In this document: one piece after another, positions 1 to 6,080 of the stretch
Layout: every line of letters begins with the position of its first letter
Position numbering within the stretch: position 1 is the first letter of the stretch
From: a virus
Length of the DNA: 22,216 nucleotides
Reading direction: 5' to 3' (one strand)
Virus record (IMG/VR): IMGVR_UViG_3300021963_000721
Coordinates: 1 to 22,216 of that record
The notes under the pieces: model-generated
What the model saw: only the letters and a program-made list of their open reading frames with translations
Database searches by the model: none
Told to the model about the DNA's origin: nothing
Program-made: the position numbers and the translations under genes

Positions 1-1
1 C

Positions 2-163
2 TTGGTGCAGGACTTTGCATGTGACCCTGCTGGCACTGCTGGCAAGTACGGTCGCCTGACGGGTGGTTGCAGTTTCTGCAAGCAGGGCTTGACAGACGAG
101 CGTAGCCTCAAGGTTGGTTACGGTCCAGTTTGCGCCAAGCACTTTGGTCTGGCATGGGGCTAA
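2..163 (+). CDS. C-terminus of a zinc-finger phage protein (DUF6011-like), 5' end outside the window
   Basis: An open frame runs from base 2 to a TAA at 161-163 and gives the last 53 residues of a protein. It contains the pattern G-K-Y-G-R-L-T-G, then C-S-F-C, then V-G-Y-G-P-V-C-A-K-H-F-G. This is a Cys2...Cys-His treble-clef-like zinc-binding end that I recognise from the small DUF6011 domain seen in phage and bacterial proteins. The domain's function is not known to me. The protein ends in W-G, and its stop codon lies inside a dyad that also overlaps the next promoter. What precedes residue 1 cannot be judged. Family recognition is from memory of the motif. Confidence 0.7.
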   Translation: MVQDFACDPAGTAGKYGRLTGGCSFCKQGLTDERSLKVGYGPVCAKHFGLAWG

Positions 164-185
164 AATAACGGTTGACCGTTAGCCC
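157..185. repeat. Inverted repeat over a stop codon and a -35 box
   Basis: GGGCTAA (157-163) is the exact reverse complement of TTAGCCC (179-185). An inner CGG/CCG pair (169-171, 176-178) closes a TTGA loop, with AATAA unpaired on the left. The left arm contains the stop codon of the upstream gene, and the loop carries the -35 hexamer of the rIIA promoter. No T-run follows, so an ordinary intrinsic terminator is unlikely. It could be an operator, a weak terminator or an mRNA 3'-end stabiliser. Confidence 0.5.
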
Positions 186-200
186 AAATCCGCTTATAAT
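172..200 (+). promoter_or_regulatory. Sigma70-type promoter for the rIIA operon
   Basis: A -35 box TTGACC (172-177) and a perfect -10 box TATAAT (195-200) are separated by exactly 17 bases. Transcription would start near 206-208. The mRNA would then carry a short leader with AGGAG at 221-225 ahead of the ATG at 231. Its consensus form suggests recognition by unmodified host RNA polymerase, so an early gene set. Confidence 0.8.
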
Positions 201-230
201 ACACTTACACTGACACACTTAGGAGCATCC

Positions 231-2339
231 ATGATTTTGAACCAGACGCAAGACAACCCAGCTGTCCTGTCCAACGTGGGCGAGATTGGCGAGTTTCGTA
301 TCCGTAACAGCGCCAAGGCGTTCAACATCCTGAGCTCGGGCTTGTATGCCAACAAGATCCGTGCCATTATCCGTGAATTGAGTTGCAATGCTGTGGACTC
401 ACACGTGGCCGCAGGCCAAGCAGAAGTGCCCTTTGAAGTGCATCTGCCTAGCACGTTTGAACCTTGGTTCTCTGTGCGCGACTTTGGCACAGGCTTGAAC
501 CATGCCCAAGTGACCAACATCTACACCACTTACTTTGAAAGCACCAAGACTGACAGCAATGCGTTCATCGGTGCGTTGGGTCTGGGTAGCAAGAGCCCGT
601 TCAGTTACACAGACAATTTCACTGTGACTGCCGTGCAAGCAGGTGTCAAAAACATCTACTCTGCGTTCATCAACGAGCAGGGTGTACCCAGTGTTGCGCT
701 GATGGAAACCATCAACACCGACGAAGCAAATGGCGTTGAAGTCAAGTTCAGCGTGGCTGATCGTTGGGACTTTGACAAGTTCCAGCAAGAAGCTCGTACT
801 GTGTTCACATACTTCAGCCTCAAGCCTGTTGTGACTGGTGTAAGCAATTTCTCTATCGCAGAACTTGGTTACAAAGAGCGAGACATTATTCCTGGTGTTC
901 ATCAGACGCATGACACACGACGCTCTCGTGCTGTGATGGGCAATATTGCCTATCCTATTGAAGTGCCCAACTCGGATACAAATCTAGGTGAGCTGGCACG
1001 TCTGCTCAACTGCGGACTTGAAATGCACTTTGAAATTGGTGACTTGGATTTCCAGGCCAGCCGCGAAGGCTTGAGCTACATTCCTTCTACGATTGGTGCT
1101 ATTCGCAAGAAGCTGGAACAGCTGAACGATCAGTTGTCTGTGCATGTTGCCGAGCGAGCCAATGCCATTCCCAACATGTGGGAACGTGCATTGTATCTTG
1201 CTGACAATCAGCGCGACGATCTGTGGAGCGCGGCTGTTGCCAAGTATGCCACCGATACCAAGTTTGTCATGGTTGATACCAGCAACCGTTATTCTTTCCT
1301 GCGCATCATGAAGGTGTCTGAAGAAGACCTGCGCGGCAAGTACAACATGGTAGTGCGTGGTTTTAGTACCAACACCGGTCATGGTGTGGCCAAGACACGC
1401 AATATCAAAGCTGAACACGAATATAATGCTGGTGCCGCCAAGAATGTGTGGCAGTTTATTCCACGCAAGACCACTGTGTTTGTTCGCAATGACACCAAGA
1501 CAGGTGCCGCTGAACGTGCCAAGTTCCACTTCTCACAAGACCGCAAGGCAGAACATGTGGTGTATGTGATGGATGCTTTTGACAAGACTCGTCCGGTGGA
1601 CTTTGCTGGCTTCCTGGCCGAGATCCACAATCCACCTACTGTGGTCGATGCAAGCTCGTTGGAAAAGAAAGTGGTAGAGCGTTCTAACATGAACAAGGTT
1701 GGCGTGATGCGTCTGACTGTTCGTGAAGATCGTTATCGTGCCAAGATAGTTTGGGAAGATGCTGGTGCATCATTCAATGACACTGACACCTACTACTACC
1801 TGCCATTGACCAACTACACTGCTGATTCCAAGATGGAGCCTGAGACTCTGCGTTCAAGCATGATCAAGTCGGGCATCAAGGATGTGACTGCTATCACAAT
1901 CTACGGTGTGCGCAAGAACCACATTGAGAGCGTGAAGTCCAACCCAAATTGGATCAACCTGGAAGTGTTCTTATCTGAGCGTCTTGCAAAGATTACGGAT
2001 GCTGAACTTGCAAAAATGTCGCTGTCTCTGGTTGACGGCCACGAGATATTCAAGTATACTCGTGATATTGTTAGCCAGCTTGGTACTGATAGTCCTGTTC
2101 GTAAGCTGAACGAGAAGATGATTGGTATCAGTCGTGACAAAGAGTTTGACCCTGCTAGCCTGGAACGCCTGTTGCGTACCTATGCCAAGCCTGCAAAGGT
2201 CACTGACCATCTGGATAGCATCCAGAAAGAGTGTGAGGGCGTGATGGATCGCTATCCGTTACTGCGTTGCCTGAGCGGGTATCGCAATGACAAAGCGGCT
2301 ATCGCACAGTATGTTAACTTGATCGACAACCAAAACTGA
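231..2339 (+). CDS. rIIA: rIIA-like protein, GHKL-fold ATPase
   Basis: The 702-residue product is close to the length of T4 RIIA (about 725). The N-terminal GHKL (gyrase/Hsp90/histidine kinase/MutL) ATP-binding signatures are clear: an N-box R-E-L-S-C-N-A-V-D at residues 48-56 with E49, N53 and D56, a G1 box D-F-G-T-G-L-N at 84-90, and a lid G-A-L-G-L-G-S-K-S-P-F at 114-124. In T4, RIIA acts with RIIB at the host membrane and is needed to survive Rex exclusion; its biochemical reaction is unsettled. The ATG follows AGGAG with good spacing and a strong promoter. Only 10 bases separate its stop from rIIB, and I found no in-frame AGA or AGG arginine codons. The symbol rests on domain order plus the adjacent rIIB. 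Confidence 0.85.
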   Translation: MILNQTQDNPAVLSNVGEIGEFRIRNSAKAFNILSSGLYANKIRAIIRELSCNAVDSHVAAGQAEVPFEVHLPSTFEPWFSVRDFGTGLNHAQVTNIYTTYFESTKTDSNAFIGALGLGSKSPFSYTDNFTVTAVQAGVKNIYSAFINEQGVPSVALMETINTDEANGVEVKFSVADRWDFDKFQQEARTVFTYFSLKPVVTGVSNFSIAELGYKERDIIPGVHQTHDTRRSRAVMGNIAYPIEVPNSDTNLGELARLLNCGLEMHFEIGDLDFQASREGLSYIPSTIGAIRKKLEQLNDQLSVHVAERANAIPNMWERALYLADNQRDDLWSAAVAKYATDTKFVMVDTSNRYSFLRIMKVSEEDLRGKYNMVVRGFSTNTGHGVAKTRNIKAEHEYNAGAAKNVWQFIPRKTTVFVRNDTKTGAAERAKFHFSQDRKAEHVVYVMDAFDKTRPVDFAGFLAEIHNPPTVVDASSLEKKVVERSNMNKVGVMRLTVREDRYRAKIVWEDAGASFNDTDTYYYLPLTNYTADSKMEPETLRSSMIKSGIKDVTAITIYGVRKNHIESVKSNPNWINLEVFLSERLAKITDAELAKMSLSLVDGHEIFKYTRDIVSQLGTDSPVRKLNEKMIGISRDKEFDPASLERLLRTYAKPAKVTDHLDSIQKECEGVMDRYPLLRCLSGYRNDKAAIAQYVNLIDNQN

Positions 2340-2349
2340 GGAACTGAAA

Positions 2350-3168
2350 ATGTCATATCCGTATATCATCCAAGGCAAGAACATTGTTGTCGTGATTGAC
2401 AACAAGCCGCACACAGTCACCACCAGCCACATTGGCTACGAGCGTATCAAGGACGCTATCAAGTCCAACGACTGGGACACTGTCAAGGACATCATTGAGC
2501 CCAAGCAGGTGGTGCTCAACTATGGCGCTGGCAATGTTTCCATCCAGGGCAATACGCTGTTCTGGAAGGGTGAGGAACTGCACACCACGCTGGCAGCTCG
2601 CCTGATCGAAATGTATCAGGATGGTTTTCCAATTGAGCCCATGATTGCTTTCATGGAGAATCTCATGCAGAATCCCAGCAAGCGAGCTGTTACTGAACTG
2701 TATGGCTTCCTGGAAAAGGGCAACCTGCCTATCACTCCTGATGGTCACTTCCTGGCCTACAAGAAAGTCAAGCAGGACTACAAGGACTGCTACACTGGTA
2801 CCATGGATAACTCCGTTGGCCAGACTGTTGAGATGGAACGTAACCGCGTGGATGACGACAAGGATCGTACTTGCTCAACTGGTCTGCACTTTTGCTCACG
2901 TGAGTATCTCAACCACTTTGGTGGCGAGCGTGTGATCATCGTCAAGATCAATCCACGTGATGTTGTTAGCATTCCAGCTGACTACAACGATACCAAGGGC
3001 CGTGCTTGCCGCTACGAAGTGATTGACGAAATTGACAAGGAAAAGGCCGATGAAGCTTTTGCCAAGGCAGTGCAGTCACAGGCTGAGCGTGAAGCTAGTG
3101 TCCTGACCGAAGAAGATCTGCGCAATCTTGCCAGGATCCTCAAGTCTGTTGCAAAGGGCACAGAGTAA
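2350..3168 (+). CDS. rIIB: rIIB-like protein
   Basis: A 272-residue protein directly follows rIIA and uses GAGGA at 2338-2342, inside the rIIA stop region, as ribosome binding site. The central part has the conserved RIIB-type stretch: L-P-I-T-P-D-G-H-F-L-A-Y-K-K-V (about residues 126-140), a T-G-T-M-D-N-S-V-G segment, then D-R-T-C-S-T-G-L-H-F-C-S (about 174-185). T4 RIIB is about 312 residues, so this is a slightly short homologue. RIIB partners RIIA in lysis control and Rex exclusion in T4. The C-terminal 45 residues are charged and helical. One AGG codon sits near the end; otherwise arginines are CGN as in rIIA. Confidence 0.85.
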   Translation: MSYPYIIQGKNIVVVIDNKPHTVTTSHIGYERIKDAIKSNDWDTVKDIIEPKQVVLNYGAGNVSIQGNTLFWKGEELHTTLAARLIEMYQDGFPIEPMIAFMENLMQNPSKRAVTELYGFLEKGNLPITPDGHFLAYKKVKQDYKDCYTGTMDNSVGQTVEMERNRVDDDKDRTCSTGLHFCSREYLNHFGGERVIIVKINPRDVVSIPADYNDTKGRACRYEVIDEIDKEKADEAFAKAVQSQAEREASVLTEEDLRNLARILKSVAKGTE

Positions 3169-3173
3169 GTCAA

Positions 3174-3419
3174 GTGAAGGATGTGCCCGTACACCAAGAT
3201 GTCTTGGGACGTGATATAAAAATTGGTGATTGTGTTGCAGTTTCGTCATACAACAGTTTGGCAATCTGCAAGGTCACCAATCTCACACCCAAGATGGTAC
3301 GGGTACATCTTATCAACTCCAAACGTGCTAGCAAAGGACATTTGAAGCGTCCTGAAGAAATGGTTGTGGTACCTGGCGAAGACGTGTTTGTTCACGTGTT
3401 GACAAATATAAAAGGCTGA
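3174..3419 (+). CDS. Small KOW/SH3-like phage protein
   Basis: An 81-residue protein starts with GTG at 3174, five bases after the rIIB stop. The only upstream purine run is GAGTAAG at 3163-3169; a second in-frame GTG at 3183 has AAGGA too close to it, so the start is uncertain. The middle is beta-rich: G-D-C-V-A-V, a turn, I-C-K-V-T-N-L-T-P-K-M-V-R-V. This resembles the small SH3/KOW-type barrels common in phages. Function is unknown. Its place between rIIB and an AAA+ ATPase, four bases before the latter, implies co-transcription. Confidence 0.65.
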   Translation: MKDVPVHQDVLGRDIKIGDCVAVSSYNSLAICKVTNLTPKMVRVHLINSKRASKGHLKRPEEMVVVPGEDVFVHVLTNIKG

Positions 3420-3423
3420 AAAT

Positions 3424-4485
3424 ATGACTTACTTTTTGAAATCCGGAAATACCTTCCGTGTGAGTTCTGCCGCGGCAATGGACCTACATGAAGTGTTGCC
3501 AGCTGGCAATTACATCATCAAGGCAGATCCTTTTGGCAACCTGTTCCTGGAACAGATTGACAGTTTCACTCGTCCTGGCAAGCTGTATGGCGATACGTTG
3601 CGCAACACTGACCGTATCTTGAACACATTCATGAGCCGTGATTCCAGCACTGGTGTCATGCTCAGTGGTGAAAAAGGTTCGGGCAAGAGCCTGCTGGCCA
3701 AAAACCTTTCTATTGAAGCTGTCAAGATGGGCATTCCTACCATCGTCATCAATGCTCCGTGGAAGGGCGATGCTTTCAACAAGTTCATGCAGGATATCGA
3801 ACAGCCAATTATCGTGCTGTTTGATGAGTTTGAGAAGGTCTACGACAGCGATGATCAGGAGCAGATGTTGACCTTGCTGGATGGTGTGTTCCCTAGCAAG
3901 AAACTGTTCGTGCTGACCTGCAACGACAAGTGGCGTGTGAATCAGCACATGCGCAATCGTCCTGGCCGCATCTTCTACATGCTGGAATACAAGGGTCTTG
4001 GCTACGACTTTGTGAAGGAATACTGCGAAGATAATCTGCAGAACAAAAATCACATTGAAAAGGTCTGCCAGATCTCCAGCTTGTTTGGTGAGTTCAACTT
4101 TGACATGCTCAAGGCCGTGGTTGAAGAAATGAATCGCTACAATGAGACTCCGCAAGAAGCACTCAAGATGTTGAATGCCAAGCCAGAGTTTGAAGAGAAT
4201 CACAAGTTCACCATGCGCTTGTTTGTGGGCGAAAAGGAAATTGATTCTACCAACTTTGAAGGTCCAGAGTGGCGCGGCAATCCACTGCAACAGGCAATCA
4301 ATGTTGACTACGATCCTGAACCAGACAACGACGAGGCTGACTGGAAGCGAGCCAAGTTCCAGCAGAACGACTTGCAACAGGTTGATGCGCCAAACGGACG
4401 TTTTGTGTTCATGAATGTAGATGGACACAAGCTGTTGCTGACACGTGTCAAGGAAAAAGCCTACAACTACTTTGACGCATTCTAA
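3424..4485 (+). CDS. AAA+ ATPase
   Basis: A 353-residue protein. Residues 1-60 form a beta-rich head. A Walker A motif G-E-K-G-S-G-K-S is at 82-89, a Walker B motif I-I-V-L-F-D-E-F-E at 129-137, a sensor-1 asparagine in V-L-T-C-N-D (N167), and an arginine-rich M-R-N-R-P-G-R at 176-182 that could supply the finger. The C-terminal third has a small helical lid and then an acidic tail. It should hydrolyse ATP to remodel a protein or nucleic-acid partner; the substrate is unknown. It sits in the rIIA-rIIB operon, seven bases before a small membrane-protein gene whose ribosome site overlaps its stop. It is too short and lacks the extra domains for a replicative clamp loader or a packaging ATPase. 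Confidence 0.8.
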   Translation: MTYFLKSGNTFRVSSAAAMDLHEVLPAGNYIIKADPFGNLFLEQIDSFTRPGKLYGDTLRNTDRILNTFMSRDSSTGVMLSGEKGSGKSLLAKNLSIEAVKMGIPTIVINAPWKGDAFNKFMQDIEQPIIVLFDEFEKVYDSDDQEQMLTLLDGVFPSKKLFVLTCNDKWRVNQHMRNRPGRIFYMLEYKGLGYDFVKEYCEDNLQNKNHIEKVCQISSLFGEFNFDMLKAVVEEMNRYNETPQEALKMLNAKPEFEENHKFTMRLFVGEKEIDSTNFEGPEWRGNPLQQAINVDYDPEPDNDEADWKRAKFQQNDLQQVDAPNGRFVFMNVDGHKLLLTRVKEKAYNYFDAF

Positions 4486-4495
4486 GGAAAAGAAA

Positions 4496-4663
4496 ATGGA
4501 AGTGCAACCAAAAGATACCAGCCGAGGACATTTTTATGTCAGCTTGGTTAAAAGTGGAATAAGAATCATCGCTGGTGTGTGTTTGATCAGCGGTAATTTG
4601 GTATTTGCCGGTGCTGGTTTTATCCTGGCCGAAGTGCTAGGCGTCGTTGAAGAACTAGTATGA
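4496..4663 (+). CDS. Small membrane protein
   Basis: A 55-residue product. The ATG at 4496 is chosen over an upstream in-frame ATG at 4445 because AAGGA (4484-4488) lies seven bases before it and because 4445 is inside the ATPase gene. Residues 1-20 are polar. Residues about 21-45 (I-R-I-I-A-G-V-C-L-I-S-G-N-L-V-F-A-G-A-G) form one long or two short hydrophobic segments, followed by an acidic end E-E-L-V. Comparable small proteins occur in other phages, but no function is known to me. A link with RIIA/RIIB at the membrane is possible and is only inferred from position. Confidence 0.7.
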   Translation: MEVQPKDTSRGHFYVSLVKSGIRIIAGVCLISGNLVFAGAGFILAEVLGVVEELV

Positions 4664-4664
4664 G

Positions 4665-4670
4665 TAAATA
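4665..4670 (+). promoter_or_regulatory. TAAATA late-promoter-like motif before the tRNA
   Basis: GTAAATAAG lies two bases after the end of the small membrane-protein gene and 12 bases before the tRNA. It resembles the T4 late -10 element TATAAATA and recurs at other unit boundaries in this window. It is AT-rich and short, so on its own it is weak evidence. Confidence 0.4.
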
Positions 4671-4682
4671 AGCTATACGAAA

Positions 4683-4760
4683 CTGCCCGTAGCTCAGCTG
4701 GACTAGAGCAACAGCCTTCTAAGCTGTGGGTCGCAGGTTCGAATCCTGCCGGGCAGGCCA
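4683..4760 (+). tRNA. tRNA-Arg (anticodon UCU), CCA encoded
   Basis: A complete cloverleaf can be drawn. The acceptor stem CTGCCCG (4683-4689) pairs with CGGGCAG (4750-4756). The D stem is GCTC/GAGC (4692-4695, 4706-4709). The anticodon stem ACAGC/GCTGT (4711-4715, 4723-4727) holds the loop CTTCTAA with TCT at 4718-4720. The variable loop is GGGTC. The T stem GCAGG/CCTGC (4733-4737, 4745-4749) holds the loop TTCGAAT. The discriminator is G4757, and CCA (4758-4760) is encoded. It reads AGA, and AGG by wobble. These codons are essentially absent from the rIIA operon but common in the late and virion genes downstream, which suggests it supports late translation. Confidence 0.95.
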
Positions 4761-4777
4761 ACTAAAGGGGAATTACA

Positions 4778-5194
4778 ATGTTAGAATGTCTCATCATGGG
4801 AGATAGTATTGCAGTAGGTGTTTCGCAACAGCGCAAGGAGTGTTCGGCCTATGTGCAAAGCGGTATCAGTAGCCCAAATTTCGTGAAGAAGTTTGGTGAC
4901 AAGGCAGGTACTCCTGCCAAGACCGTGGTCATCAGCCTGGGTGCAAATGACTACAAGACAAACACCAGAGAACACATTCTCAAAATCAGAGAAAAGGTCA
5001 AAGCTGATCATGTGTTTTGGTTGTTGCCCAATGAAGAAAAGAAGCCTGAAGCTGTAAAGGCTGTTGAAGAAGTTGCCAAAAAGTTTGGCGACACAGTGAT
5101 TCCTCGTCCAGACAAGAAGATGATCAGCAAAGACGGTGTGCATCCTACTACACAAGGTTACAAGGATTTGGCCGCAAAGACCAAGGTTAAATGA
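4778..5194 (+). CDS. SGNH/GDSL-fold hydrolase
   Basis: A 138-residue protein with the SGNH blocks in order: G-D-S-I at residues 8-11 (nucleophile S10), an oxyanion Gly at about 29 (Q-S-G-I), S-L-G-A-N-D-Y at 53-59 (G55, N57), and D-G-V-H-P at 119-123 (D119, H122 of the triad). This fold hydrolyses esters such as acyl or acetyl groups on lipids, sugars or peptidoglycan. At under 140 residues it is a minimal single-domain version without signal peptide, so it acts in the cytoplasm, is released at lysis, or is part of the virion. AAAGGGG precedes the ATG, and the tRNA ends 17 bases upstream. It overlaps the next gene by ATGA. The substrate cannot be read from the sequence. Confidence 0.8.
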   Translation: MLECLIMGDSIAVGVSQQRKECSAYVQSGISSPNFVKKFGDKAGTPAKTVVISLGANDYKTNTREHILKIREKVKADHVFWLLPNEEKKPEAVKAVEEVAKKFGDTVIPRPDKKMISKDGVHPTTQGYKDLAAKTKVK

Positions 5195-5403
5195 AGAAGA
5201 TAAAAATATCTATTTCTTTGACAGAGCAAGAAGCATACGAAGCATTACGCAGTTATATAGAGTCTCACTACGGCGTGGTAATGCCAGATGACATACAAAG
5301 CATTGCCATGCATGAAAGAGACAACAAGAGTGTGATCTTAGAATGGGAAACTTCTAATACAGAGTTGGTTCAACACGTATCACCTGATTCTCAAACTTCT
5401 TGA
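5191..5403 (+). CDS. Small protein of unknown function
   Basis: A 70-residue product whose ATG overlaps the stop of the SGNH gene (ATGA at 5191-5194), so it is probably translationally coupled. It opens with a short beta strand (K-K-I-K-I-S-I-S-L), then a helix, a loop, and a second strand (S-V-I-L-E-W-E). I do not recognise a family. Its last 16 codons lie antisense to the end of the reverse-strand gene that finishes at 5354, a tail-to-tail overlap of 50 bases. The polar tail after E-W-E may therefore be dispensable. Confidence 0.6.
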   Translation: MKKIKISISLTEQEAYEALRSYIESHYGVVMPDDIQSIAMHERDNKSVILEWETSNTELVQHVSPDSQTS

Positions 5404-6079
5404 TGCTACGTGACATAAGATCATCATAGCGATCTAGATCCATGACCCCATTTACAACCATGAGTATTTTGGCATAGTTGGGGTCATAGTCGCTGCCGTG
5501 ATAACAGGTTTCACAGTTGAAAACAAATGCATTGTTTTCTTTGGGTGGATCCATGTACAGGCGCTCGCCTTCTTGTCTTGCCAGATATCTTGATTGTTCA
5601 AAATCAGCATTGAGCCTGTCTTGCACAGGCGATAGATAAAATGTAGGCTTTGGGTTGCTGTCAGCCAGCATGGCACGAACTTCCATTGGATGCAAATATG
5701 GGCTAGGATTTCCTTCTCTGTGTGGCCATATCTCTTCTACACTGCGCCATAATCTAACTGTGCCAATTTTACTAAACGGCATGTGATCTTGGATCAAGGA
5801 CATCATGCGTGGGTTTGCATCTCGCATGCGTCGTGAAAAAGGCATTGCCCATGCTCGTTTTTCTGCTTTATCGTTTGTCCAAATTTCCATGCCCAACCAG
5901 TGCTTGGTTCCCACGTTGCGGCGATCGCTCCGCTGACGTTCTAGGTAGTCGCGTTCTTCGTGCCATATCTGCCAAAACTCTTGCCACGAGTCTGGGCGTA
6001 TTTCAGGAATATCCAACGGAGTGTATGCTATGTTTCCATACTTGCCGCTGAGGTATTGTTGTTTTTCTAGTTTATTCAT
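5354..6079 (-). CDS. Possible aspartyl/asparaginyl beta-hydroxylase-like (2-oxoglutarate/Fe) protein
   Basis: A 241-residue product when started at the ATG at 6079-6077, one base after the radical SAM stop, which implies coupled translation; a longer upstream frame has no supporting start. The C-terminal half looks like a double-stranded beta-helix oxygenase. W-P-H-R-E-G at 118-123 could give the H-x-E iron ligands. The N-A-F-V-F-N-C-E-T-C-Y-H-G-S-D-Y segment ends in a candidate distal histidine, H194. It is followed by K-I-L-M-V-V-N-G, where family members usually carry an Arg for 2-oxoglutarate; here K204 is the nearest base. The pattern resembles the beta-hydroxylase branch but is only suggestive. 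The N-terminal half is Trp- and Arg-rich (F-W-Q-I-W-H, D-Y-L-E-R-Q-R). No signal peptide is visible. Confidence 0.45.
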   Translation of the reverse strand: MNKLEKQQYLSGKYGNIAYTPLDIPEIRPDSWQEFWQIWHEERDYLERQRSDRRNVGTKHWLGMEIWTNDKAEKRAWAMPFSRRMRDANPRMMSLIQDHMPFSKIGTVRLWRSVEEIWPHREGNPSPYLHPMEVRAMLADSNPKPTFYLSPVQDRLNADFEQSRYLARQEGERLYMDPPKENNAFVFNCETCYHGSDYDPNYAKILMVVNGVMDLDRYDDLMSRSIKKFENQVIRVEPTLY

Positions 6080-6080
6080 T

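Noticed and set aside
399-911. Reverse-strand open frame of 170 codons within rIIA
   Set aside because: It mirrors the GHKL domain of a convincing forward gene and has no upstream signals.
3484-4428. Long reverse-strand open frame (314 codons) opposite the AAA+ ATPase
   Set aside because: The forward frame has Walker A, Walker B and sensor motifs and a good start; the reverse product is His/Leu-rich without a recognisable domain or ribosome site.
4445-4495. Upstream in-frame ATG for the small membrane protein
   Set aside because: It lies inside the ATPase gene, whereas AAGGA at 4484-4488 is correctly spaced for the ATG at 4496.
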